From: Hymenopus coronatus
Lineage: Eukaryota > Arthropoda > Insecta > Mantodea > Hymenopodidae
DNA: 64,000 nt
NCBI GenBank assembly: GCA_030762935.1
Contig: CM060899.1
Coordinates: 12,383,001-12,447,000, forward strand
Reading direction: 5' to 3'
How positions within the stretch are numbered: position 1 is the first letter of the stretch; every line of letters starts with the position of its first letter. Both the position numbers and the translations under genes were made by a program. Below are positions 1 to 11,689 of the stretch, in pieces. A model generated the notes under the pieces. That model saw nothing but the letters and a program-made list of their open reading frames with translations. It did not search any database and was not told the DNA's origin.

Positions 1-1000
1 ACCTCAATCTACATCATCCTGTGTCTGCTAACAGCTTTTTCAAAAAGAGTGGAGCATTTTTGATAAAATATATGTGTGAGCTATTAGTGGGTAATGAAAA
101 CAAGCCACATAAAACCACATGTGTCACTTTACATACATTTAATAAACCAACTCTTGATATGAGATTGAAGCAATATTTATCATTATGGAGCAATATATCT
201 GCCATGTTTGTTTACGTGATAATACTGTTTTATTTGCTGATGATGCAAACTTTGTGTATAAAAATATTTGTCAAACTTCACTTCAATGGACTATACATGA
301 TTCAATATAATTATGCAATTGGTTAAATTATAATAAACTGTTAGATTAGAAAGCATTCTGTAGGTTCATTTAGGCCAGGAAGCCACTGAACATAGAACTT
401 GTCAAGGTAAATACATGTATACATATGTTTATATACTATGGAAAAATAATATATAGAGCTCTAGTGCTAAAAACATGGGTTACAAAAAACAGAATAGACA
501 TATAATCGCACCATTTGCACTTAATGTGCTCCATAAAAGCATATATACTTCCTTCTTTTTTTTTTTTTTTTTCTTTTTCCCCATGCACATAAAAACAAAG
601 AGTATCAAAAATTAGTGTTAAAATGTATAAATAAATATAATTTCATTATGTGTAACATTGATGTAATGTCAGATGATAGTTTTCTAATTATCGACATCAT
701 AGTTACTAGTAATTAAATAAAACTAAAATATGATTATTGTATTATGTACTCTTCATAAATGTCAACAAATTACGATACATATTTACAAATATGTTATAGA
801 ATTTCCAATGCAAAAATTTACAATTATGTATTAGAGTGTAAAATATCAAAGCATCAGGCTTTACAGACCTTGTGCCATTGCTAAACACTAAATTATTCAT
901 TTGACACATTCGTGCAAGTCAAAGTATACATCAGTTTAATTTTAATATAAAACACACTATACACAAAATGCAATACATTATAATACTTATAAATACAATG
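1..1000. other. AT-rich sequence, no gene seen
   Basis: Contains a poly-T run near 557-572 and short chance frames. It should be MPI intron or 3' flank on the minus strand, but no MPI C-terminal exon is visible. Confidence 0.5.
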
Positions 1001-1016
1001 ATTGTTAACGGTATTG

Positions 1017-1355
1017 TCAGACAGATTTGTCACTTAAATATTCATCTACAGAGTAAAATGATTTATTGCAAAGATACTCCTTAAGAGAAACCTTAAAAAC
1101 CCTGAAATTCCCAACATTTTCTTTGAATTTACTGGGGAGAGCATTAAATATCTTGATTGTTTCATAATATATACCTTTTTGAAAGCAACAATGATTGGCA
1201 TTGGGACAATGAATAAATCCCTCTTGTCTAGTATTACTGTTATGAATTTCCATGTTTGTTATAAAACTATGTCGATTAACTGCATAGAATTTTAAAATGG
1301 ATAATATATAAACACAAGGTAAGGTAAGTAAATTTTGAAATGCACCCAATTCCAT
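1017..1355 (-). pseudogene. Non-LTR retrotransposon (LINE) ORF2 C-terminal fragment
   Basis: The 112-residue minus-strand frame ends with ALPSKFKENV, FKVSLKEYL and NKSFYSVDEYL. This is the usual last stretch of insect LINE reverse-transcriptase proteins (LP..I, FK..LK..L, FYSVEEFL). LTLPCVYILSIL at its start matches the upstream part of the same domain. The 5' portion is missing, so it is a 5'-truncated copy. Confidence 0.7.
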
Positions 1356-1544
1356 AAATCAATTCCAAATACTTGAGTGTGAAGCAAAGTTTGTAGTGAA
1401 GAGCTAATGAGAGTGGTACACTTCAGATATGTATGCTCAATAATTTCATATGGTATACCCTTTTGGGGAAGTTATAACCAATCAATTGCAATATTCAAAA
1501 TACAAGTAAATATCTCATACTCCAAGTAAACCTATTTTTGATGA

Positions 1545-1862
1545 GTTTAATATACTCCCACTACCAAGTATATATATTCTAGAAACAGTCTCCTTTATTC
1601 ATAGCAATATGCAATACTTTAAAAGAAATAAGGATTATCATGTCTATAATACTCGAACAACTGAGGCAATATACCTACAATGTCGCAGACTTAATAAAAT
1701 TCTCAATAGTGTATCTCATAAATGAATTATTTTATATAATAAGGTACCCAGATTGTTAAAAGCTGCGCCTGGAAACATTTTTAAATTATTATTAAAACAC
1801 AAATTTTATAACATCAAATTGAATATCTGCAGTGAATAAAACTTGAATTGAATTGAATTGAA
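1545..1862 (+). pseudogene. LINE ORF2 C-terminal fragment with TTGAA-repeat tail
   Basis: The plus strand reads LPSIYILETVSFIHSNM, YNTR, then after stops YNKVPRLLKAAP and FKLLLKHKFYN. This is the same C-terminal region as the neighbouring minus-strand copy but more decayed. It ends in a short run of the pentamer TTGAA (1842-1861), consistent with a LINE 3' microsatellite tail. The two fragments are tail-to-tail remnants of related elements. Confidence 0.6.
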
Positions 1863-2580
1863 ATGATAACCTTCTTGGTAAGGGTACACCTTTTTTCTGT
1901 TATTATATGTTTTTACTTATTACTCCTTGAGTTCTTTTTGGAAAGACAGAATGTTGTTACATTTTTGTTTCCCATCAGCCAATTTTTGTGTGTGGTGACA
2001 AGCAGTTTGATTTTGAATAAATAAATTGTTTTAGCAATGTAAAATTTTTCACAGTAACCAGGCAGAGTTCTAAATTATAATCACTTCTTCTATGGGTCTT
2101 GTTAGGGAAGGAGATAATTACTTCTTCCTTGGATCCCTTCAGAGAAGAAAGTATTAATGATATTTGACAAGATAATTATATTTTTCCGGAAAATAATTCA
2201 TTAATAATGTTTGCTGAAGTGATACAGGAAGACAATAATTTAAATGGAAAAGATAAAAAATAATTTGAGTATTTTGGCGATACTAATTAATTTTGTTGGA
2301 ATCATAATTGTGCATATTCGTAGATAGTCCATTGTGCTTCAAAGAGAAGGCTATCGTTTAAGTTGAGTTTTGATTGCTGTTGAAAATTTAATAAAAATAA
2401 AATAATTAGAGAAAAAAAATGTCTTTTGTAAGTAATTCTTGCACCACTAACATGCCCTGAAAGTAAAGAAATCTCATAAAATGCCCCACCGATGAGCTAT
2501 CAGCTGATATTGCCATAAGATTCATCTAGTGCCTGAAAATATGTTTTACACTAAATTGCTTATATTAATTTAATACATAC
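1863..2580. other. AT-rich sequence next to MPI exon, nothing recognised
   Basis: No coding or repeat match could be identified. On the MPI strand this is the start of the intron after exon 2742-2581. Confidence 0.4.
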
Positions 2581-2742
2581 CACCAGAGATGTAAGAATGA
2601 GGCTCATTTGCTGGAATAAACAAAGCCTCACCCTCCTCCAGCCGTATGACATTCAGCAGATAAGGACTGAATATTCCAACATCATGTGGATGTTCATTTA
2701 TCAAAGCATACACCAATTCTTCAAGAGAATCCTTTCTGTCTG
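2581..2742 (-). CDS. MPI: Mannose-6-phosphate isomerase, fourth visible exon
   Basis: 162 nt (phase 1 in, phase 1 out). The minus-strand acceptor is TTTGTTTAG before 2742 and the donor is GGTG|GTATGT after 2581. The product contains HPHDVGIFSPYLLNVIRLEE, then GEALFIPANEPHSYISG. It matches the human stretch around QQYPGDIGCFAIYFLN and GEAMFLEANVPHAYLKGD. The H of EPHSY is the fourth zinc ligand. The split last codon begins with G; the expected next residue, D of GDC, would fit. The following exon, which should carry the ECMACSDN / RAGLTPK region, is not in bases 1-2570, so it lies beyond the window edge. About a third of the protein is therefore unseen. Confidence 0.92.
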
Positions 2743-2857
2743 CTAAACAAACCAAGGAATATCAGGTAAAATAAATTTTTATTTATGTGGATGTATAAAA
2801 AATTAATGGGAATTGTTTTAGTCTGTTTAAACACATGCCCGTCAAAATTCACTAACC

Positions 2858-3683
2858 ATAGTAACAGAGAGTTCTGACCTTGACTGAAGCTGGGGTGTGC
2901 ACAACACTATCTGTGAACAGTTCACTTTGTCTGAGTGAGCCTTTGTGTGAGCACATGTTTCAGTGATCCAACATGGATAACGAGTGGCAATTTGATTTGG
3001 TGTTCTTCTGAAAAAACTGGAACTGAAACACTGCAAATGATAGAGGAAGCATTTGGATACCAAGCTTTATCAAAAACAAAAATTCTAAATGACATAAAAA
3101 AATTCAAGATGGTGAAAAAAGCAAGGGTGCAACCAAGTGCAGGGAAAGTAATGCATCTTGTGTTTTTTGACAAAATTGGGGTAATTTATGAGCACATGGT
3201 TTCTAAACACACCACAGTAACAGCTCAATACTACAGTAATGTCCTTAAAGGACCACTCAAGATGAAAATGGCTGCTAAGAGACCAGAACTTGCTCCCAAT
3301 GGATGCATCCTCCATCAGGACAATGCTCCTGAGCCATAGCAATACATGAGGCAATCACTCAACTAGGTATCCAATTATGCCCACCCACCATATTCACCGG
3401 ATCTAGCTCCCTGTGATTTCTTCCTGTTTCCACAAGTAAAAAAACATCTTCGTGCATGCCATTTTCAAACTGATACAGAACAAAATAGTGTTATTTCAGG
3501 TATGCTGAACAAGATGTCAAACAAGGGCTTCTCTGAGTGTTTTGAAAAGTGGATAGAACGTTGCAACTAGTGTATAATTTAAATAGGAGGTTATTTTGAA
3601 ATTTTGTAATTAAATTTGAATACAAAAAAAATATATGGTGTCCATAAAAAATGTTTTCCCGTTACTTTTTGATACACCCTTGT
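2858..3683 (+). mobile_element. Mariner relic with internal deletion
   Basis: Remains of a DD34D mariner transposase: an N-terminal helix-turn-helix segment (MIEEAFGYQALSKTKI) runs directly into the catalytic half (VMHLVFFDKIGVIYEHMV, ILHQDNAP, PPYSPDLAPCDFFLFP). The middle is deleted and stops interrupt the frame. The 3' terminus TTTTTGATACACCCTTG near 3667-3683 looks like a mariner inverted repeat, but no matching 5' terminus was found, so the left end is lost. It lies in an MPI intron. Confidence 0.8.
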
Positions 3684-3689
3684 AATGTG

Positions 3690-4728
3690 TGCAAAATATT
3701 ATTACAATTAATTCAAATTGAGGCTTTCATAGCCATGATATCCCACATAAAATAAAATATCTTTTGACACAAAAGTGTTAAAGTGTGCCACCACACTGAA
3801 CACATTCCTACCCATATCTAAGCTGTTATAGCATTATAAGCCTAAAATGAACCACATCATCTGCATTATTTCAAATAAGCACATGTTTTAATAACAACTG
3901 CTGATGTATGTCATCAAATTTACTAGCATAAAGGTATTTCACTAATTTCCTGATCCCTTAGAAAGTATCATAGCTGTTACCAAGCTTAAAAAGGAAATTC
4001 ACAAATTCCTAAATCAATTCTACTCAGAAGAATATGAATTACACTGATTAGGCCCGAGAGACTGTATTGTGAGCACTGATTCTGTTAGCAAGAAATGTAT
4101 ACTGAAAAATTATGATTAATTGTACTTATTATTGTAATACTTGTATAAATTTAAACATTTCTAAACATTTGTATACATAATTGTGACATTTCCTACAATA
4201 GCTGTATATGAAAAAGATTCTTGGTAATATAATTTTGGAATGCATTTTAATAATTGAGAATTATTGTATGGATTAAATTTTATGTGATTTTAAAAATATG
4301 TTAATCAAGGAATGAAATATTCATTGGTAAATACCTGTTTCTTAATTTGTATATTCCTTCTACATATCTGTTAACACTGACATATCCTACATCATGTATA
4401 TGAATTGAATTGGAAAAAAAAAAACACTTTGAAACCATAGAGAAAGTATATATGAATATCAGCAATTAGTCAAAGTAACATATTCTACTAATTTTAGTGC
4501 CTGAATTTCAAATAAACGCTGATAGTAGCTGAAGCCAGCTGCTTTATGATCCAACTGCTATAAAGTTTATATTTTATTGAGTATTTTATCTTACTTTCGC
4601 TTACTCGAAGAATAACATGTAAGGGTGTTAGTATTTAAAAGGCAATGGAAATTTGATTTTCTTCCATCTTCTCCATTCCAAATTTAATTTTCTGTTTCAC
4701 CATCTATATTTCGAATTTAATTTTCGTG
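3690..4728. other. AT-rich intronic sequence, nothing recognised
   Basis: MPI intron. No coding similarity, tRNA-like box or clear repeat was noticed. Confidence 0.4.
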
Positions 4729-5225
4729 GTAATGTTGCCGTTTAAGGGTCAGTTGGCCAAGCAATGCCGCAAAATCACACCAACTTTAGAAATTGAAAAC
4801 TCACTTTGGAACTGATTACATAGTGCCAAAGGAATGCAATCAGTGAATAGCCGCAAGATGGCAGTAGTACCACGGTTATATGTTGCTAAATGGCGGGTAT
4901 ATAATGTAGCCGAAGGGCCTGGCAATTCTAGAAGACGACGTCATCTATCATACACTATTAACCCTATTTATTGCCGATGTTGATTATTTGAGGTTATGTG
5001 GTACATGAGCTAACAAAGGCAAATTCATCAAAACATAAAGATAACCCCATCTATGTCACACTGCAATTGCGGTGCTCTTAATACGTTTGATCAAGTAATA
5101 TTTTGGGTTAAATGGAGAAATTTAATACACAAAGCTACTGTTAAATAAGAAGTTATCGATTTTTTTGTTTCTTTTTAATGAAAACAGGAGCATTAATAGT
5201 AAATAAAAATTATTATTATTGTTAC

Positions 5226-5257
<32 letters not shown>

Positions 5258-5698
5258 GTTGTAAGAATAACTGGTCAGCCCAACCAAATCTACTAGCTCT
5301 TTAGTTATGTCATTGGTAGCCTTAAAAAGGGCTGTTTTGTCATTGAAGAAAATATGAAAGAGGTGGAGAACAGTAGGAGATATTCAGAACAGTATATGTG
5401 GCCCCTGACACATATAATTGCATATTTCAGAGTTTCCCACACCTTCCTATGAATGCACTGCCTCATGTATATATTTCTAGGTTTCCCCGCCTTGCTATGG
5501 TTACACTTCCTAAGGCATATACACTTAATTGCAAATTTCATGCTTTCCACACTACCATATGACTGTGCTGCCTTCCCTCCTTTTCGCAATACCAACTATA
5601 TATGCTCCATTATGGTGAATATTGCACCTTTCAGATGCAAAGGTTGGCTGCCTGACATTACGCAGTCAACTGACCCTTAAATGGCAAGATTACCATTT
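4727..5698. mobile_element. Terminal-inverted-repeat DNA element, copy 1
   Basis: The left end TGGTAATGTTGCCGTTTAAG and the reverse complement of the right end (TGGTAATCTTGCCATTTAAG) match over about 29 bp, both continuing with GGTCAGTTG. The ~0.97-kb interior has no transposase. It includes an ATT microsatellite and a diverged ~60-bp triplication at about 5400-5580. A second, decayed copy lies at 18450-19395, so this is a dispersed non-autonomous DNA transposon. The family is not recognised. Confidence 0.65.
5207..5257. repeat. ATT microsatellite
   Basis: Nearly uninterrupted (TTA)n/(ATT)n run inside the inverted-repeat element. Confidence 0.9.
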
Positions 5699-5699
5699 T

Positions 5700-6335
5700 C
5701 TTTTCATCTTATCTGCTTTGGACTTCATTTTTGTATTCATTTTCTCCATTACTGATTTCAGTTTCTGTTTCATCTTCTGTATCAGTTCTCAGTGACAACA
5801 AGCCATGACAAGAGAAAGATCTTCTTGTGAATTTGATAACCTCTTCACGTTTATGTGGCCGAGAGGTGATACTGGCTCGCTTGAGAATTGGCCACTACAA
5901 TTTTACTCACAGCTACATTTTAAGAGAGAATTGCTCCTGTCTGCCTGCTTTATACAACATCATTGTTGGTCTGACAGCACTCCTCTAGGACAACTTAAGA
6001 GGCACTCTACCGCTACCAGCCAATATCTCAAATATCTTGGTGAATGATGCCGGAGTGTATCTCAGCTTTTTTAATTTTTATCCCAACTTCCTTTTCCATT
6101 AATGTTATGAATTTACTCTGATGTTTATTTCTCCTGGTAGATGTTCATGGAACGGTAAGTGAAGCCTTTTACCTTTTATTGTAGGTGACATTAGCTCTTA
6201 ATTTCCTATACTTTTAGATTGACTTTTAAGATTTCGCCAGGGATAGTTTTAGTTTTCTACACCACTTTTTATCTCTAGTTTTAATTGATTATGATTATTT
6301 TTACGTGGCTTCCATCTATACGCCTTTGCCTTGAT
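5700..6335. other. Intronic sequence, nothing recognised
   Basis: The 80-residue plus-strand frame at 5805-6047 resembles no family I know and lacks gene context. I treat it as chance. Confidence 0.35.
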
Positions 6336-6339
6336 TGTG

Positions 6340-6962
6340 TGCACTACCCTTCCTAGATTTAAAAATAGTGAGACATAATGGTGAGTTAAAATTTGGTATC
6401 TTCAGGAAAGACACTCACACAGACAACTACATCACGGCAAATAGTTTCAATCCCACACCTTGCACTACCCTTCCTAGATTTAAATATAGTGAGACATAAT
6501 GGTGAATTAAAATTTGAAATCTTCAGACAACTACAACAAGGCAAATAGTTTCAATCCCACATTACACAAACACGCAATCATAAATAGCCTAACTGTTGGA
6601 TGAAAAGGAATATATTATTGAATACTCCATTATAATAGAAACAGCCAAAAAGAAGGGATTTAACATAAAGTTAGTAGACAGCAAAATAAAAAACTTCAAG
6701 AGATAAAAACATCTAAAGCAAATCACCACACTGACACCTTCCATAGACAAAAAGGTTCATAAGAAATTCACATTCCACCCTGAGCAAACCATAAATTTCA
6801 AAAAGTCTTCAAAAAAAACAATATTATCTTAGCACCTGTCAATAGATTCTGTGTCAAAAATCTCCTGAAGAAAACAATGATAAAATTCCCACCAAAAAGA
6901 AGTCTGGCATTTATAAAAGTAACTGTTCCGACTGCAATAAAATATACATCGGCAAGACCAAA
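6340..6962 (+). mobile_element. Penelope-like element fragment with GIY-YIG endonuclease motif
   Basis: Broken plus-strand frames read NSFNPT, then HKHAIINSL (the end of a Penelope-type reverse transcriptase). GIYKSNCSDCNKIYIGKT at 6906-6959 carries both the GIY and YIG signatures of the element's endonuclease domain. Stops and frameshifts separate the pieces. About 110 bp at the left (6340-6459) is duplicated in tandem at 6460-6562. Assignment rests on these motifs. Confidence 0.65.
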
Positions 6963-7032
6963 ATGAACATTTTGGCAACATCAAATACAAAGAAACCAAC
7001 AAATCTGCTATGGCAACAATAATAGAGCCTAT

Positions 7033-7400
7033 TTGGCAAACCAAAGCTTAATCAAGAGCAAACTAGTAACAAAAAAAAAAAAAGTCAAATTAAGGTTATA
7101 TGAGACCATAATAAGGCCAGTTGTCATCTATGCTTGTGAAACTTGGGTGCTAACAGAATCTATAAAACAAAAACTATTTATCTTTGAATGGAGAACGATT
7201 TTCAGACCCACTAAAGACAGAAATGGTAATTGGAGAATAAAAAGCAATAGTGTTAAATGAACCAATACATAACCAGAATATTGTGAATTTCATTAGGGCT
7301 ATGAGATTAAGCTGGTTTGGTCATGTTAAAAGAGTGGAAGCCCAAAGACTTGTGAAAAGAATATACTGGGTGGAAGGGAAGTTATTACATTAATTTAAAT
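7033..7400 (+). pseudogene. LINE reverse-transcriptase C-terminal fragment
   Basis: KLRLYETIIRPVVIYACETW, then FEWRTIFRPT and GNWRIKSN, then in another frame NFIRAMRLSWFGHVKRVE. These match the familiar order LYKTLIRPV..YG.ETW, FERKILR, NG.WRIR, RLRWLGHV.R of insect LINE proteins. It is frameshifted and truncated at both ends, and directly follows the Penelope-like fragment. Confidence 0.75.
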
Positions 7401-7858
7401 CAGTGGTAGATCTCGGAATTAGGAACACACCTTCTATGTTACGTTTTTGTCTGTGACCATTTTCTACAGAGATATTTTAGTTTTGTGGAAAACAAGAGAC
7501 AGACAAGCTGACAATGCTACAGGTTGTGTGGGTGTCACTTGCACTAGGTCAGTAAATGCCTCACTGCTGTTACCACAGCAGTGCAGGCCAATCAGAATGC
7601 TGATTGTACTTGTTATCTCCCAAAACATTACATCACCCTGCATCATGTTTGCAAGCGACCAACATGTTTACATCCAGAAGCTGGTTCAGATCCCTGACTA
7701 AAAGGCAACGTTGCTGAGTTACTTCACAACTGACAAAGTTGCTCAAAATATTCCTTTAATTCTTTTAAGTGATTTATTATTTTGAAACCCATAATTCCTA
7801 CTGACCAACGTCAGAAATATGTTAAAATATGTTACTCTATGCATCTTACAAGTAACAA
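7401..7858. other. Intronic sequence, nothing recognised
   Basis: The open frame at 7447-7701 has no recognisable family features. Confidence 0.35.
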
Positions 7859-7859
7859 A

Positions 7860-8706
7860 CTATTGGCCTCTCTCCATTGCACAAGATCCAAGAGCTTATG
7901 GGGACCTTTTACCAATTATGAATGACAATGGTTAAGAAATTGATTCAATGACATAAAGTATGATTGAACTGTATTCATGATATCTGGCAGATAGGATTAC
8001 TAAGGAAATCATTAAAAAAATCCACAGCATGATTCTTGCAGATCATGAAATGAAAGTTCACAAAGTGCCAGAGGCCATAGGATTGTCCATGGAAACAGCA
8101 ATTCATATTTTGCCTGATAAGTTGGAGATGAAAAAGTTGTCAGTCAGCCCAATGGGTGTCGCTAGTGCTCACTGCAGACAATATGCAAGTGTGACTTTCA
8201 ACTTCAAAGCTGTATTTGGAATTATTTAAGCAAAATCCTAAGGACTTTTTGCATCAAGTTTTCACCATTGATGAGACTTGGGTTCATCATTATACTACAG
8301 AAACCAAGCAACAATCAAAATAATGGGCTGCCTATAGTGAATATGCTCCAAAGAAGGCAGTGCCAGTCCCATCAGCCAGAAAACTGATAGCAATTATTCT
8401 TTTGAAGCGAAAGATATTTTACTCACTTACTTCTTAGAAACAGCTAAAATGATTAAATTTGACAAGAAGTTGAAGGAGACATGGACCCATTTGTTGAAGA
8501 AAAAAGTGCTGTTTCACAAAAATGCACCCGCACATTGATCCAGAGTTGTCAATAAACTACATGATTTGCAGCTGTATCTACCATATTCTTCTAACCTGGC
8601 TCCTTATAATTTTTTCTTGTTTCCAAATTATGAGGAAATAACTCATAATAGGAACAAAATTTATATCAAATAGAGATATGTTGAAGAGTTTCGACAGTAT
8701 TCTATA
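7860..8706 (+). mobile_element. Mariner relic, second family
   Basis: Decayed transposase: ADHEMKVHKVPEAIGLSMET (helix-turn-helix part), then HQVFTIDETWVHHYT (first catalytic D region), KKKVLFHKNAPAH where the catalytic HDNAPAH has lost its D, and LPYSSNLAPYNFFLFP. Several stops and frameshifts occur. The right end is cut off by the TTAA element starting at 8711. The first ~270 bp are nearly identical to 17815-18085. It is non-functional. Confidence 0.8.
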
Positions 8707-8710
8707 TCAA

Positions 8711-9714
8711 CCCTTTCAGTGCCAGTCCAATTAACAGAATGCTGCCTGACAAGTGGCAAGCAATTTTAGAGGAGAATGTAGGGTTTTAAATTATTATTAA
8801 CAGACTGAGTACCAAATCACAAAGGGAGCTGAATATTTTTTTTTATTTTTAGTAAACAGTTTGTCTACTGTGTAATATGTAACATGGGTGAGAAGTCTAT
8901 GCACATTTTTTTAAAAATTCCAAACAAAAGCTGAATTTGGATATAAAATAAAAAAAATCACAAAAAAATCAATAATTAGGCTACCATAGAGAAAGTCCAG
9001 GCTAGAAATGAAAGTACAGATATTTCTTTAATAAACACCAATTTGTTTTGGTCTGATGTTTTATTTTTTTTAAAATACAAAAATGAATTCTTGTGACCTG
9101 AAGCCTGTTTAAAAAAAAAGAAAAAAAAAAAAAAAAAAAAAAACGCACACATGCAATAAAACTAATAATGAAAATGGCATAAAGCAATATAATACAGATA
9201 TAATGTAGATTACTGTATACATTAGCACTTAGGCTGTTGAATAGCTGAATGGGTGATTCACATTATATGCATTATCTGATTACACCTCCGTAAATTTATT
9301 TTGATAAGCACACCGATTATTTGCATGCATACAAGGCCAGTTGTTATTGGCTATACTTTTATAGCTGAAGCTAGAATATGTATCTTTTTCTCTTATGTTG
9401 ATGTCAGAAACAGTTTCATCAAGGTCTGAAAATTCAAAATCACTCACTTCTTTCTAATACATTGAGAATTGCAGCATTTATTTCCTCTTCAGTTCAAACC
9501 TTTCAACCAACATAACAAACACAGTCTAGAAAAACTAAATATGGAGCTAATTTAGCACTTTGGAGTGTACGATAACCTTTTTCTATGGCTATGATGTAGA
9601 AAGTACACAGACTTTCCTGCTAGAAAGAATTATAATGAATCAAAATAGCATCACAATTAGATCATGATTGGCAATTCTTGCAGATTTTTCGAATCACAAT
9701 TGGCACTAAAAGTG
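8711..9714 (+). mobile_element. piggyBac-like TTAA element, copy 1
   Basis: The ends are CCCTTTCAGTGCCA and its inverted partner TGGCACTAAAAGTG. They are flanked by TCAA (decayed TTAA) on the left and TTAA at 9715-9718. The TTAA target with a CCC(T)n start is diagnostic of piggyBac-type elements. The minus strand at about 9320-9540 preserves an acidic transposase-like N-terminus (FEFSDLDE, SDINIRE) with no catalytic domain, so it is an internally deleted copy of about 1 kb. It truncates the mariner on its left. Confidence 0.75.
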
Positions 9715-9718
9715 TTAA

Positions 9719-10344
9719 CTCTAAAAGAGACCATGTTGAGAACTAAATAGCTTGTTTTTGAAAAAAGAGGGTAATTCTAACATGAGTATTAACCGAACCA
9801 CTTGTGTAAAACCTCTAACAACTTACAACTCTATAATACTATACCATCCAGTCTGAGGAATATAGGGTCTGTTAAATTCTTGCTTTCTAACCAATTTTAC
9901 TCAGTTGAGGAATTTAATCAATATTGTGTATCTAATTAATATGGTGCACCTACAAATAAGTCGCAGAAAGAAACAAAACATTTAAAATTCAAATAAATGC
10001 TGAGCTCCATTTTCAATATACTCAATGGCAAAATGATGTTTTTTATCAGTTAATTAGTTTATTACGAATGTGTTATTTTTACTATTTACTTTTGCTGTAT
10101 AAAAACCCTTGTTTTTGCATAAATTACATAAATCTCGGTCTACAAGGTATTCTTATGACATATGCAAATATTTTCCATTAATGTTATTAATATGGCTGCA
10201 TTTATTGTTTCCATGTATAAATATTTATTCTGTTTTAAACTTGATGTGTCCAATAACGTGTATATGTTTCGAAGGATGAATAAATAAATAGAAAGCAGAG
10301 TATGCTAATTATAACCAATAAATACCACTCAAAGCTTCACTTAC
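9719..10344. other. MPI intron sequence, nothing recognised
   Basis: AT-rich, no repeat family or coding signal identified up to the MPI exon. Confidence 0.4.
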
Positions 10345-10515
10345 CTTTTGCTTCAAGCCTTTCTTTTAAGCTGGTTATCTGCTGCTGTACACGATCTCTT
10401 GGAGCAGTTATCATCTGGGAAAAGACAAGCTTTAATCCCTGTTGGTCATTTGCATCATGTTTACCAAAAGCCAGAGCTGCCTCTTCTGATATGAGTGATT
10501 TTATTTCTGGGACAC
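10345..10515 (-). CDS. MPI: Mannose-6-phosphate isomerase, third visible exon
   Basis: 171 nt (phase 1 in, phase 1 out). The minus-strand acceptor is TGATTTTAG before 10515 and the donor is AAAAG|GTAAGTG after 10345. It codes for SVPEIKSLISEEAALAFGKH and continues to RVQQQITSLKERLEAKG, aligning with the less conserved helical insert of animal MPI (human VPEFQFLIGDEAATHL and VVEQLNLLVKRI). Similarity is lower than in the flanking exons, as expected for this region. The call rests on continuous phase and on position between the zinc-ligand exons. The 7.6-kb intron that follows contains two mariner relics, a TTAA element, and LINE and Penelope-like debris. Confidence 0.9.
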
Positions 10516-10704
10516 CTAAAATCATACAAAATATGTGTTTTATGTTTATGATCTGTGTGTACGAACAAAATACTAAATATAACACACTGAGGAAGAAAAC
10601 TTAAATACAGATACCTAAGTTAATAGGCAGCAAAGTTTGACTTGTTCACTTCTACCCCTTCAAGGAGAAGAATCTGATGCAGTGTAAATCTAACAGATAT
10701 AATC

Positions 10705-11612
10705 TCACTTTTTACTTTTTCTAGCCCTGTATGTACAATGTACATAGGGATTGAGGAGTATTTGTGTTCCACCAAAAAATTCAATGTCGAGATTTCACCA
10801 GAAATACATGTTTTAGGACCTCCTGAATCGAAAAAAGCATTTTCAGAAACAGCTCCTTATGTGTGTGTGTCTGTGGACAGCATATCTCAAAAACGAAAAC
10901 ATGGTTAATTACCAAACTTGGTATTTAAGTTCAGTGCCTTCCGGATATGTCATTAAGATTTTCAAGAAAATCTCCCCACCCTTAATTACACTTTACATGG
11001 AAACATTTTCGAAAATTTTGCTTTTCTTAAAAATGGCTCTAATGATTTTGTACATACATATTAAAGTCATTTCTATCACAAAAAAAATGTATATCTTGAA
11101 TTTTCTGGGAATAGCTTCTGAAGACCTGTTTATTCTGGATGAATTTTGCTCAATTTGGCATAACAAGTAAACCGTAAGAGATAGACAAATACTTACTCCA
11201 CAGAAAATGTAGGTCTTGTTAAAATACACAAGTTATGTCCTATACATTTTTTTCATGAAGTTTACCATTCTCGAGGTATTGTTATTGTTTCAATTGTAAA
11301 GTGCTTTTACTTTTCTCAGATAGGAAGTGTCTATTTTTCTTTTGTTCTACTCCTGGCCAAGCAAAGAAGTGATTTGCATTGACAATTGCATAACAATAAG
11401 TTTTAAAACATTTTACTATCACTTTAGCCTAGTGCACTCCTTTAGTTCCCTTCCACTTATAAGGAAATAAGTATTAAGAACATTCTGCTAATGTTTATCT
11501 CGATTAGCACTGTATAGAAAGAAGAATAATCTTTTGTAAGAAATTTGTTTGTAGAGCAGCTAGAGAAAGTCACGTGGACTTAACGCATCAGATTTTTTAA
11601 ACATGTGCTGAT
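10705..11612 (+). repeat. 0.85-kb repeat family, copy 1
   Basis: Full-length member of the family described at 13238-14105. It carries the block around AAATTACCAAACTTGGTATT, the TTTTCAAGAAAATC block, GGGAATAGC near 11110 and the right end AGAGAAAGTCACGTG. The left hairpin has decayed. It lies between two MPI exons. Confidence 0.75.
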
Positions 11613-11689
11613 ATTATATTACAAGGATTTCATAGAATTTTGGACAAAAAAAAAATAAAATTCTTAATTTTAGTAAATAACATAAAACT

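Noticed and set aside
8029..8229. 66-residue ORF as a host gene
   Set aside because: It is the N-terminal part of a decayed mariner transposase with a near-identical copy at 17.9 kb.
10993..11229. Coding frames within the 0.85-kb repeat (also near 15253, 26638, 26956 and 39335)
   Set aside because: Frames differ between copies, are on both strands and show no conserved protein.
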